Shown: positions 37,351 through 45,667 of the stretch, one piece after another
Numbering within the stretch: position 1 is the stretch's first letter
Layout of the letters: each line of letters opens with the position of its first letter
Assembly (NCBI RefSeq): GCF_016905005.1
Contig: NZ_JADIKC010000005.1
Coordinates: 372,001-436,000, forward strand
Reading direction: 5' to 3'
DNA from: Dyella kyungheensis
Lineage (GTDB): Bacteria > Pseudomonadota > Gammaproteobacteria > Xanthomonadales > Rhodanobacteraceae
Length of the DNA stretch: 64,000 nucleotides
The notes under the pieces: generated by a model
What the model was told of the DNA's origin: nothing
Seen by the model: the letters and a program-made list of their open reading frames with translations, nothing else
The model's database searches: none
Translations under genes and position numbers: made by a program

Positions 37351-39888
37351 CTACTTTGCCGACAGCGCCTTCTTCACCGCCTTCAGGCTTTGCTTGATCT
37401 TGTCGATCCCTTCCCAGGGATCCGCGCGTTGCCGCTTCAGTCGGGCAAGGGCGGAGCGCATATCGAACTGCGACGCGCTTTTCAAGCGACCGAGTTCGCT
37501 CCATCGCAACGGCATCGCCACCGGCGCGCCGGGCCGGCCGCGCAGCGAGTACGAAGCCACCGCAGTGGCGCCCCGTCCGTTGCGCAGGTAATCCACATAA
37601 ATCCTGCCCGCGCGTTTTGCCTTGGAGCTGACCGACACGAACTCCAGCGGGTACATGGACTCCAGCACTTCGGCAAAGCTGCGCGCGAACTCCTTCACCT
37701 CGTCCCACGGTGCGGCCGGCTTCAACGGAACCACCACGTGCAGGCCTTTGCCGCCGGTGGCGCGAAGAAAGCTCTGCAAACCCAGCTGTTCCAGCAGCTT
37801 GTACATAAGACGTGCTGCTGCCTTGACCCGGGTCCATTCGACATCGGGACCGGGGTCGAGGTCGAATACCACGCGATCCGCGCAGTCGGGCTTGTCGACA
37901 TGCGCGCCCCATGGATGAAACTCGATCGCGTTGTACTGGACCAGCTCGATGATGGAGTCCGCATCTACCGGATAGAGGTAAACGGCCGATGCGCCGGTCT
38001 CTTCCTTCAATCGGGCGGAGCCCACTTGTTTCAGGCCGCCAGCAGGGATGTGCTTCTGAAAGAAACTCGGCTTATTGATGCCGCCGGGCCAACGTATGAC
38101 GGACATCGGCCGGTCGATGACGCCCGGCAGGAACCATTTCATCACGGCCGTGTAATAGTCCACGATGTCCTGCTTGGTAATGCCTTCACCGGGATAGACG
38201 ATGCGCTCTGGATGCGTGATGGTGATCGGCGCAGGCGCACTCGATTTGCCACCGCGCGACTTGCCGGCTTCGGCGGGCTTCCTGGCGCGATCGCCGCGAC
38301 GCAAATCGTTGGGCGTCTTGTCCGGCCGCATGGCCTTGAGGCTGGGTTGCCGAAGCAGCCCTTGGTTGCCGATGCCGCGATAAAACACTTCGGCGACGGC
38401 CGTGGGCGCAATCCAATGCGCATCGCGCGGCGCTTCACCCGCGTGCTTGATGCTCGGTGTGCGCGAACCTGCGCGCGCCAGTGAACGGGTGAGTTCGCGC
38501 AGCATGTCGTCACTGAAGCCCGAACCGACCCGGCCGACATAACTCCACTCGCCGCCGGGCGCTGGCCTGGCCAGCAACAGCGAGCCAAATCCCTTTCGTG
38601 ATCCCTTGGCGTCGGTATAGCCCACCACCGCGAACTCGTCCGCTTCAAGGCGCTTCACCTTCACCCAGTCGTCGCCGCGGCCGCCGCGATAAGGCGAGTC
38701 CGCGCGTTTGCACATGATGCCCTCCAGTCGATGTGCGCTTGCGCTCTGGAAGGCTTCTTCGCCGCCGCCCACCACGTGACCGCTGTAGGCCAGCTGCTCC
38801 GGCGCCTGCCGAAGCAGGCGCTCTAGCGCTGCCTTGCGGTCGATCAGCGGTACGCGCGATAGATCGTATCCCTCGAGGTAGGGCATATCGAACAACACAT
38901 AGAGCAGCGGCGTGGCGCTTTCGCCGGACAACGTCTGCTGCAGGGCATTGAAATCGGATTGGCCGTCGACAATGGCAATGAGTTCGCCATCCAGTTGAGC
39001 CGACTCGAGCCCCAGATCCTCCACGGCCTGCTTGATCTCGGGAAGCTTGTCTGTCCATGGCAACGCGTTGCGCGACCAGAAGGTGACCTCGCCGCGGTTG
39101 ATCGACGTGAGGATGCGGTAGCCATCCCACTTCACCTCGTTCAGCCAGTTGTCGCCCGTAGGAGGCGTCTCGCGCAGGGTGGCGAGTTCGGGTTTGAAGA
39201 AGCCGCTGGGCGCGGCTCGTTTCTTTGCGCCCTCGATCTTGGCAACCCAGGCCATCGATGGCGGGCGTCGCTTCTTCGCCGCGGGTGTCGTCTTGCGCTT
39301 CGTTCGCGTGAGCTTCTCCGCCACCTCCTTGGCGCCACCGCTTTTCCCTGCCGCTCGCCGAGTGCTGTCGACCATCCTGGCATCGAGCAGGTCGTCCGCC
39401 TCCAGTTTGGACGTATAGGCGTCCTCATCCTTGATCAGGAACCAGACGGGTTTCTTCTCCTGGCGGTGACCGCGCACCAGGTGCCAGCTTCCTTTCAACC
39501 GCTCGCCGAAAAGCTGGAACCGAAGATGGCCTTTCTCCAGTTGGGCCTCTGCATCGCCCGAAGTCGCCCACACACCCGTGTCGAACGTATCCACGTGCCC
39601 CGCGCCATAGCCATCCGGAATATCACCCTGGAACGCGGCATACGACACAGGATGATCTTCCACCTCCACGGCAAGCCGCTTCACCTCGGGATCGTAACTT
39701 GGGCCTTTGGGGCACGCCCAACTCTTCAGCACATCGCCCACCTGGAGCCGGAAGTCGTAATGGCGACGACGCGCGTGATGAAGCTGCACCACGAAGAGTT
39801 CGCGCGCGGCCTTGCCCGCGGACTTCTCAGGGCGAGGCTCCGGCGTCCGGTCGAACCGTCTCTTCTTGGCGTAATCGCGCAGCGACAC
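37351..39888 (-). CDS. ligD: ATP-dependent DNA ligase LigD for end joining
   Basis: An 845-residue LigD. The GTG at 39886-39888 is preferred because GAGG lies seven bases upstream; a GTG two codons earlier is alternative. Domain order: 3'-phosphoesterase (about 25-190, FVVQLHHARRRHYDFRLQVG), ATP-dependent ligase (about 225-530, adenylated Lys253 in EVKWDGYRI) and the C-terminal primase-polymerase (about 555-845, with the acidic DLDPGP). With Ku it repairs double-strand breaks by non-homologous end joining. Ku is encoded 24 kb away on the opposite strand. Confidence 0.96.
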   Translation of the reverse strand: MSLRDYAKKRRFDRTPEPRPEKSAGKAARELFVVQLHHARRRHYDFRLQVGDVLKSWACPKGPSYDPEVKRLAVEVEDHPVSYAAFQGDIPDGYGAGHVDTFDTGVWATSGDAEAQLEKGHLRFQLFGERLKGSWHLVRGHRQEKKPVWFLIKDEDAYTSKLEADDLLDARMVDSTRRAAGKSGGAKEVAEKLTRTKRKTTPAAKKRRPPSMAWVAKIEGAKKRAAPSGFFKPELATLRETPPTGDNWLNEVKWDGYRILTSINRGEVTFWSRNALPWTDKLPEIKQAVEDLGLESAQLDGELIAIVDGQSDFNALQQTLSGESATPLLYVLFDMPYLEGYDLSRVPLIDRKAALERLLRQAPEQLAYSGHVVGGGEEAFQSASAHRLEGIMCKRADSPYRGGRGDDWVKVKRLEADEFAVVGYTDAKGSRKGFGSLLLARPAPGGEWSYVGRVGSGFSDDMLRELTRSLARAGSRTPSIKHAGEAPRDAHWIAPTAVAEVFYRGIGNQGLLRQPSLKAMRPDKTPNDLRRGDRARKPAEAGKSRGGKSSAPAPITITHPERIVYPGEGITKQDIVDYYTAVMKWFLPGVIDRPMSVIRWPGGINKPSFFQKHIPAGGLKQVGSARLKEETGASAVYLYPVDADSIIELVQYNAIEFHPWGAHVDKPDCADRVVFDLDPGPDVEWTRVKAAARLMYKLLEQLGLQSFLRATGGKGLHVVVPLKPAAPWDEVKEFARSFAEVLESMYPLEFVSVSSKAKRAGRIYVDYLRNGRGATAVASYSLRGRPGAPVAMPLRWSELGRLKSASQFDMRSALARLKRQRADPWEGIDKIKQSLKAVKKALSAK

Positions 39889-40438
39889 TTGCACACCTCG
39901 ACAGTCCTGATGGGATCGCTCAGCGGCATGACTCGATAGCTCGCCGCATCATGAGGGAACGATTCTCATGAATGGAGTGAATCGACCGTCAACCTTGTGC
40001 TAATGACATACATGAAGACCAGCAAAAAGCTCGCTGCGCCCGTGGCACGGTGCGCTGATCCTTGTGCGGCACGAGATCGATGAAGGCGGATCGCTCCGCC
40101 GCAATGTCGCCCTGAGCTGCTGCAACTGAACTGTTCGTCGGGGCGGGGCAGGGAAGAGCTGTATGCGACGTAGCGGGTGCAGGGAGGTCATCGCTACGCA
40201 GGCCTCGCGCATCCCGATCCTGTTCTGATGTAGAAAAAAACGCAGTGACGTTCGGCACACGCGAAATGCAAGTCATACGGTTGTAATTTTCTACGAGCGT
40301 GTCCAGCTGTCGCCGCGACGATGGTGTTCGCTTGAATCCACGGAACCCGGGCAAATGCTTGGTGGGTTGCCGTGTGCCTCCCGTATTCGAGATGGTTCGG
40401 CGATTGTCGCCGGCCCCTGACGCACGAGCGCGCATTTC
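39889..40438. other. Intergenic region between ligD and a hydrolase gene
   Basis: No gene is supported in these 550 bases; the open frames here have no protein-like composition or ribosome sites. It holds a GGGCAGGG octamer at 40146-40153 pointing toward dif, 1.5 kb away. The two divergent promoters should lie at its ends. Confidence 0.5.
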
Positions 40439-41584
40439 ATGCAAAGAATCAAAGTTTCGGCGACTTGGCGTGCCATCGTTTTGACCGGCCTCGTCGGCAT
40501 CTGCTTTACCTCCATCGCGTTAGCACAAACCGATGCCGCACCTCGGCCGCGCAATCGAGCGGAAGCGACGGAAGTCGTCCGCGGCTTGCGGAGGATCGTG
40601 ACACCCAACGGCATCGAAGAGGCCAAGATGCTGCGGATCGGCGGCATTGATCAATACGTCACGATCCGGGGCAGGGATCGACGCAACCCGGTGCTGCTGG
40701 TCCTGCATGGCGGACCCGGTTACGTCGAGACGCCGATGTCCTGGTGGTATGCGCACGAATGGGAAGAGTATTTCACGGTCGTCGAATGGGATCAGCGCGG
40801 CGCGGGCCGCACCTATCTCGATAACGATCCCAAGGCTGTGGCGCCCACCATGACCCCGCAGCGCTTCAACGACGATGTCGACGAGATGGTCCAATGGCTT
40901 CGCAAAGATCTCGGCAAGTCGAAAATCTTCGTGATCGGCCACTCCTGGGGCAGCTATCTCGGCGAAGCATTGGCGCAGCGCCATCCGGAATGGCTTTACG
41001 CCTATATCGGCGTGGGGCAGGCCGCGAACGTGCCGGAAAGCGAGCGACGAGGTTGGGCCTTCGCCATGGCGGCGGCGACGGCGGCCCACAACGAGGAGGC
41101 GATCACCGAACTTCGCGCCATCGCTCCTTACCCGAAGACGCCATCGCCGTTCAAGGAGATGGCGGTATTGCATCGCTGGGTGGATTACTACGGCGGCGTC
41201 ATGGCCTATCGCCACGACCAGGAAGACGAGAGCCACGCAGGCCGACTCTCGCCAGACTACACAGACGCCCAGGCGCCACACATTTACGACGGCAACGAAT
41301 TCTCGGAGTTACATCTGCTGTCTTTCGTCTCGACCCTGGACCTGTCCAAACACCTCGACTTCAAATGCCCGATCTTGATGTTCGAGGGCCGCTTCGACCG
41401 CACCGTGAACTCGGACGTCGCCCACGAATGGTTCGAAAACATTCGCGCACCCCAGAAACGCTTCGTCTGGTTTGAACACTCCGGCCACGAACCCATGAGC
41501 GAGGAACCAGGCAAATTCACTCAATCCCTCATCAACTACGCGCGCCCCTTGGCGGAAGCTGCGGGTGATGTTGCGCCGGAATGA
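40439..41584 (+). CDS. Exported alpha/beta hydrolase (prolyl aminopeptidase-like)
   Basis: A 381-residue alpha/beta hydrolase with a signal peptide (about 1-30, ending SIALAQ). The oxyanion motif is LHGGPGYVET, the nucleophile is in GHSWGS, the acidic residue is in EGRFDRTV and the catalytic His is in EHSGHEPMSE. This pattern matches the S33/proline iminopeptidase-like group. It should act in the periplasm; the substrate is unknown. It is the last gene before dif. Confidence 0.9.
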   Translation: MQRIKVSATWRAIVLTGLVGICFTSIALAQTDAAPRPRNRAEATEVVRGLRRIVTPNGIEEAKMLRIGGIDQYVTIRGRDRRNPVLLVLHGGPGYVETPMSWWYAHEWEEYFTVVEWDQRGAGRTYLDNDPKAVAPTMTPQRFNDDVDEMVQWLRKDLGKSKIFVIGHSWGSYLGEALAQRHPEWLYAYIGVGQAANVPESERRGWAFAMAAATAAHNEEAITELRAIAPYPKTPSPFKEMAVLHRWVDYYGGVMAYRHDQEDESHAGRLSPDYTDAQAPHIYDGNEFSELHLLSFVSTLDLSKHLDFKCPILMFEGRFDRTVNSDVAHEWFENIRAPQKRFVWFEHSGHEPMSEEPGKFTQSLINYARPLAEAAGDVAPE

Positions 41585-41654
41585 GGGAGGGGCTTGGGAT
41601 GGGCGCTGAGAGTGAGTAACGCGTGATTGCCGGCCCTTGGGTGGGGTTTTCATA

Positions 41655-41682
41655 ATTTTACATAATATACATTATGCGAAGT
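41655..41682 (-). other. dif: Chromosome dimer resolution site dif
   Basis: A 28-base Xer site. Read on the minus strand it is the XerC arm ACTTCGCATAA (41672-41682), the 6-base centre TGTATA (41666-41671) and the XerD arm TTATGTAAAAT (41655-41665). It differs from the E. coli site only at the outer XerC bases and one XerD position. XerCD acts here with FtsK to resolve chromosome dimers, so this marks the replication terminus. Polarity of GGGCAGGG octamers on both sides supports it. Confidence 0.93.
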
Positions 41683-41704
41683 AAAGGCTGCCCAGCGAGA
41701 CCAT

Positions 41705-41760
41705 CTAAACTTGTCGTCAGCCGCTTAAACATGTCTTCGAGCCAACTAAACATGTCATCC
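41705..41760 (+). repeat. Phased direct repeats resembling TnsB/TniA-type transposon end
   Basis: Three direct copies of CTAAAC(A/T)TGTC occur at 41705, 41724 (as CTTAAACATGTC) and 41746. Their TGTC cores start at 41712, 41732 and 41753, a period of 20-21 bases or about two helical turns. A weaker copy, CTTAATTGTGTCATCC, ends near 41897. Such phased sites are the transposase-binding array at the ends of Tn7/Tn5053-like elements. No transposase gene is seen nearby, so this may be a decayed end. Xer accessory sites are an alternative. Confidence 0.5.
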
Positions 41761-42131
41761 CGTCTTATGGGGTCACCTTTTCAATCAATTGATGCCTCGG
41801 GCCAACCTAATATTCCAAGCCAAGGCAATGCGTCACGATTTCGTGAACAATGGAGCCAGAGCCGATCGCAGAGATCTTCCGCTTAATTGTGTCATCCAGT
41901 TAAAGGCGTCACACGCGCGCCAGCCCGATCTTCTGTCGTTTGTCCGCCAGGCGTGTCATGTCCGCTTAAGCAATGGTCAACAAGATTGGACCGATGCCGA
42001 TGGACTGCCAACAAAGCTGCGCCACCACTTTCGGCCGCCAGTTCAATTCTGGGAATTGGTCAACGGCCTCACCGGATCCAGCAAACAAGTCACCCCATGG
42101 CAGCCAACAAACTGCCATGAATTCGAGAATC

Positions 42132-42163
42132 GACCACTAAACCGCTCCAGTTGAGCAGTGGTC
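42132..42163. repeat. Short inverted repeat
   Basis: Outer arms GACCACT (42132-42138) and AGTGGTC (42157-42163) and inner arms GCTC/GAGC form an imperfect hairpin about 80 bp downstream of the papain-like gene's stop (that gene reads leftward toward it). It could be a weak terminator or part of the mobile-element border. Confidence 0.45.
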
Positions 42164-42240
42164 AGCAACAAGCTACCTACAAATTGTCGGGCGTATGTTC
42201 TCCGCGTTAACACGAGCCCATCGTGCTGACGGACTTCACG

Positions 42241-42861
42241 CTAAAACGGAAGCCTGCTCGGATCCACCCATCCTTCGAAATGGCCGGCTCCGCGCGCCCA
42301 AACATCTCCTCGCTGGGCGGCGGCGTGAAGGCCTGCGCGCCCCGTTAATGTCCAGGTAGGCAACGACACATTGCTATCCAGAGAGTGATCATGACGCCCG
42401 CACTGGCCGAGAAAGTTCTCCATCCGCTCGGCGATCAACGGGTCCGGCCGCATGACGGCAGCGCGCCCCACCTTTCGATATCGCAAGTAGTGGGGAAGCG
42501 GCTCGCGTAACGACCAGCGAATAATCGGCATGGCGACGATGGGTTGACTGGACTCACGGGGCAGATAGTGCACGCCGAGGTCCAGCAGATCATCAGCTGT
42601 TTCAACCCAGAAGTGCGTTGGCGCCCCGTTTGTCGCGTTTCCATATCCTTGCATCTGCGGATGCCTGCGGTCAGCTGACAAGGTGAAGCTCAGAACGTCA
42701 CCGCTAAGGAATTCGGCGTTGATACCTCGGCGTGCCAGAATCAGGTGCAGCCCTGCCGCCGCGTAGGCGCAGCGCTTCCAGTAGTTTTCGGGAAAACTGG
42801 TGCGCAAAGCGTGGTCGACGATGGCGAGAGCGTGATCGACATCATCAGCTGGCTGATTCAT
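42241..42861 (-). CDS. Putative papain/transglutaminase-fold protein
   Basis: A 206-residue soluble protein. The ATG at 42859-42861 follows GAGGGAA; an ATG 27 bases upstream is alternative. I recognise no named family, but the order Cys31 (YWKRCAYAAAGLHLILARRG), His83 (PTHFWVETADD) and Asp94 (LLDLGVHYLP) is the Cys-His-Asp pattern of transglutaminase/papain-like folds. The rest shows alternating helices and strands. It sits between dif and the tyrosine recombinase, so it is probably island cargo. Confidence 0.65.
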   Translation of the reverse strand: MNQPADDVDHALAIVDHALRTSFPENYWKRCAYAAAGLHLILARRGINAEFLSGDVLSFTLSADRRHPQMQGYGNATNGAPTHFWVETADDLLDLGVHYLPRESSQPIVAMPIIRWSLREPLPHYLRYRKVGRAAVMRPDPLIAERMENFLGQCGRHDHSLDSNVSLPTWTLTGRAGLHAAAQRGDVWARGAGHFEGWVDPSRLPF

Positions 42862-43463
42862 CGGTTCCCTCAGTGTGATTGGTGTCATATCTGCTCTACT
42901 TTCGGGATATTAATGCCGATACCCCGGCACCCGAAAAGCGGTGTTTGGCGTACGACATTCTAGAAGGCGTGGTTCTTTCCGCAGCCCAGACAGCGACGAT
43001 AGTTGCCCCAGCGTCCTTCATGCTCCCGGCCGAGCAGGCAGTCACATACATAGCTCGTGTCGTCATGGCCATGTCTCCAGCGAAGCAGGCGATGGAGTTG
43101 GACTAGGGTAACCGGCCACACTGGCTGCAGCTCCCACAGCCAAAATGAGGCCCGGCTGGCGTCCCGCCCAGCCGGACCGACAGGTCCAATAGCGCAGATA
43201 CCGCCATGGCTATCGGTATCGACACTACGACCGGCACGAGGCTAGGAGGTAAGGGTCGAGCGCACATGCGGTTTTGGTCAGTAGGTTGTTGACAGATCGT
43301 CCAGCGGCCTGCCGGACAATCTTATTGCTTGATATGGCTTCAGGATCTAATCATTAACTGACTGAAAAATTTGGACTTGTCGTCAAAAATAAATAGCGAA
43401 TAATGACAGTTATTCGCTATAGTGGCATCGCGGCGCCGCCCAGGCGCGACCGGATAACCAACG
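42862..43463. other. Gene-free region upstream of the recombinase
   Basis: No gene is supported in these 600 bases. The last 120 are AT-rich and include the perfect palindrome at 43393-43420; the recombinase promoter probably lies there. The element ACTTGTCGTCA at about 43372 also occurs in the repeat array near dif (41709). Confidence 0.5.
43393..43420. other. Perfect 11-6-11 palindrome, candidate recombinase core site or operator
   Basis: Arms ATAGCGAATAA (43393-43403) and TTATTCGCTAT (43410-43420) are perfect inverted repeats around the asymmetric 6-base spacer TGACAG. The 11-6-11 geometry and the inner ends ATAA and TTAT equal those of dif-type Xer sites. It lies 43 bp upstream of the tyrosine recombinase start, so it could be the core site of that enzyme or its operator. 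Perfect arms fit a single recombinase binding both halves. Confidence 0.6.
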
Positions 43464-44561
43464 ATGCCCGACCCGACTACCCTGCCCCTGCGCGTCGTCG
43501 ATGCGCTGCAAGATCTGACATCGGTGCCGGCCGTCGCCCCGGAGATCCACGCGCCACGCCCGGCGATGGCCGCCTCGGTTGAGGCTGTACTCGAACGGCT
43601 CGCAATCTGGTCGACAGACTTTGCGGCCGGCAGTGCGCCGGCGACGGTGAAAGCCGTACGTTCGGATTGGGCGCAGTACTTGACGTGGTGTGAAGTGAGT
43701 CGGGCGACTCCCCTCCCCGCCTCCGTCGAGCAATTGGAAACGTTCTTGTCGGCGATGATCGACAAGGGCCGCAAGCGGGCCACGGTGGATCGTTATCTGT
43801 ATACGGTCGGCCTCGTGCATGTGGCGGCCGGCTTGCCGAGTCCGTCGAAGGATTCTGACTGGCCGGTCAAATGGAAGAAACTCATCCGACGTCTGAAGAC
43901 GAGTGGCGGCCATGTTCGCAAGCAGGCCGGTGAACTGGACATGGCCGACATCGAAACCATCCTCGCTTCATTGGGTGACAGTCCGCGTGATCTGCGCGAC
44001 GCGGCGTTGCTGTCAATGGCCTCGGATACCTTGTGTCGCGAATCGGAACTGGTGGCCATTCGGGTCGAACATCTGCACCACAATCGCCGACGGAATACGT
44101 GGTCGTTGCAGGTGCCGTTCTCCAAGACCAATCAGGATGGCGCGGCGCCCGACTATCGCTTTGTGAGCTTGGAGACAATCGCGCGCGTACGGGCGTGGCA
44201 AGCGACGGCCGGCATCGAGGTAGGTGCCATCTTCCGGCCAACAGGTGGGCGACCGAAAGTCGGTGGAGATGTTGAAGAGGCGTTGCTGCCTCAGGAGGTA
44301 GCGCGGATATTCCGGCGGCGGGCCAAAGCGGCCGGCTTGGAAAATGCGGCGAGCATTAGCGGGCATTCGACGCGCATCGGCTCCGCCAATGATCTGGCCG
44401 AGCATGGTGCTACCGGACCTCAGATTCAGCACGCGGGCGGATGGAAAACCGAAAGAATGGTCACGTACTACACACGACGGTCACAGGCAGGTGCCAATGC
44501 GATGGCGAACTTACGTGCGCTACGTTGCCGTCTTTTGGCTCAAAAAGACCAACCAGAATAA
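43464..44561 (+). CDS. Tyrosine site-specific recombinase/integrase
   Basis: A 365-residue tyrosine recombinase. A SAM-like core-binding domain (about 38-150) precedes the catalytic domain with Arg192 (LCRESELVAIR), Lys221 (PFSKTNQDG), His301-x-x-Arg304 (GHSTRIG), His323/Trp327 (HAGGWKTERM) and the nucleophile Tyr335 or Tyr336 (MVTYYTRR). All catalytic residues are present, so it should be active. It differs from host XerC/XerD by an N-terminal extension and the GHSTRIGSAND segment. Its place 1.8 kb from dif, behind a Xer-like palindrome, suggests it mobilises this island. Confidence 0.93.
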   Translation: MPDPTTLPLRVVDALQDLTSVPAVAPEIHAPRPAMAASVEAVLERLAIWSTDFAAGSAPATVKAVRSDWAQYLTWCEVSRATPLPASVEQLETFLSAMIDKGRKRATVDRYLYTVGLVHVAAGLPSPSKDSDWPVKWKKLIRRLKTSGGHVRKQAGELDMADIETILASLGDSPRDLRDAALLSMASDTLCRESELVAIRVEHLHHNRRRNTWSLQVPFSKTNQDGAAPDYRFVSLETIARVRAWQATAGIEVGAIFRPTGGRPKVGGDVEEALLPQEVARIFRRRAKAAGLENAASISGHSTRIGSANDLAEHGATGPQIQHAGGWKTERMVTYYTRRSQAGANAMANLRALRCRLLAQKDQPE

Positions 44562-44654
44562 CGCAGGCTCGCTTGCATCATGGATTCATGAACGTAATCA
44601 CTATACGCGCCCCTCGAGTCGGGCAGCCGCTTCTCTTTTAAGGCCAACGGCGCC

Positions 44655-45662
44655 TTAGGCGGCGTCTTCAAAGTCGAATTTCTTTTCTACAAAGCCTTCG
44701 GCCTCGGGGTAGAGGCTTTGTAGTTCGTTAGTAACGACTACGACGAAGCGTTCCCCCAGCTTTCGATCGAAGATGTTGTTCTTACTGAACACGCCTAGGC
44801 AAAACTGGAAGAGCGACAGACTTCGCGGAAAGGCCGATTCTCCGAGCGTATCCATCTCTGCACCTAGGCGCTGCAACGCGGCGCGAATCTTACCTTCATA
44901 GCCCTCGTTCCAATGAGGTCGCTTTGACCCTGCGACAATCATGTTTCGCAGGTTTTCGCTGAAGCGAACCAAGCTTGATGGAATTGCCTCTGAAGGAATC
45001 TTTCCCTGCTCAATGGCATTAGTCATGAACTCGTTGATCAATGCCTGCTCGTCTATCTCAGACCATCGCTGCTCCTTGATCGCGCCCGCCCATTGCTCGA
45101 ATCCCAAGACGACCTGATCGAGTTGTTCAACGGCTGCGCGAAGCTGCGCGGCCAGCCGCTTATGACGCCACTGGGCATCGGAGCCCTTATACGCCAGTGC
45201 ATGGGTCGTCACGGACCAGGCATGCTCAAAGGCAGTTCTGATCTGAATTTCAAACTTAATTCCCTGGAGATTTGTGGGCGCCTCACCTGGAGGATGTCGC
45301 AATTCTCCGATGAACCGTGTTGCGTCAAAGCGAAATACCGATGGATCCTTCCGCGTGGTCCCGCGCTCTAGGCACTTAACTTCTCTGAAGTTCGCTCGCA
45401 GATGCTCGAGAATGCGCGCCTCGTCCAGCAGTGTTGGAATCACGATTGCGCAGGCAAATAAGTCCTCGAGCTGACTCCATCGCTCAAATCTCCCCGTCTC
45501 CAGCTTCTCAGCCAGAGAGTCAAGCGCCTTCACTCGGCCGAGATACGCAAACCCCTGTTCGTTGCAATATCCAGAGACAATGTCACGGACGCGCTCGGCC
45601 GTGGCATTGATGTAGTGAAGAACGTAGGCGTGCTTCGCCTCGAGAGCGGGTGGAATGATCAT
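44655..45662 (-). CDS. RelA/SpoT-fold nucleotidyltransferase, defence-pair partner
   Basis: A 335-residue protein with a RelA/SpoT synthetase domain in its N-terminal half: RVKALDSLAEKL (about 43-54), Asp67 in LEDLFACAIVIP and the EIQIRTAFEHAW signature (138-149). No HD hydrolase, TGS or ACT domain is present, so it is a small alarmone-synthetase-like or tRNA-modifying (toxSAS-like) enzyme. The C-terminal half (about 190-335) is a helical domain I do not recognise. It starts 5 bp after the DUF262 gene, so the two form a coupled pair. It is more likely an abortive-infection effector than a housekeeping (p)ppGpp enzyme. Confidence 0.88.
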   Translation of the reverse strand: MIIPPALEAKHAYVLHYINATAERVRDIVSGYCNEQGFAYLGRVKALDSLAEKLETGRFERWSQLEDLFACAIVIPTLLDEARILEHLRANFREVKCLERGTTRKDPSVFRFDATRFIGELRHPPGEAPTNLQGIKFEIQIRTAFEHAWSVTTHALAYKGSDAQWRHKRLAAQLRAAVEQLDQVVLGFEQWAGAIKEQRWSEIDEQALINEFMTNAIEQGKIPSEAIPSSLVRFSENLRNMIVAGSKRPHWNEGYEGKIRAALQRLGAEMDTLGESAFPRSLSLFQFCLGVFSKNNIFDRKLGERFVVVVTNELQSLYPEAEGFVEKKFDFEDAA

Positions 45663-45667
45663 CAGAG

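Larger units (their letters stand above)
41585..42240. other. Gene-free region holding dif and repeats
   Basis: No gene is supported. The stretch holds the dif site (41655-41682), three phased TAAACxTGTC direct repeats (41705-41760), a fourth related copy near 41883-41897 and a small inverted repeat at 42132-42163 (GACCACT/AGTGGTC with inner GCTC/GAGC). Base composition drops here compared with the left side, which suggests the border of acquired DNA. Confidence 0.7.

Noticed and set aside
38959-39939. Plus-strand frame opposite the ligD 5' half
   Set aside because: LigD domains are intact on the minus strand.
39989-40444. 151-codon minus-strand frame between ligD and the hydrolase gene
   Set aside because: No ribosome site, mixed composition and no motif; treated as intergenic.
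41705-41760. CRISPR-like short repeats
   Set aside because: Units are about 10-15 bases every 20-21 bases without constant long repeats or unique spacers; a transposase-site array fits better.
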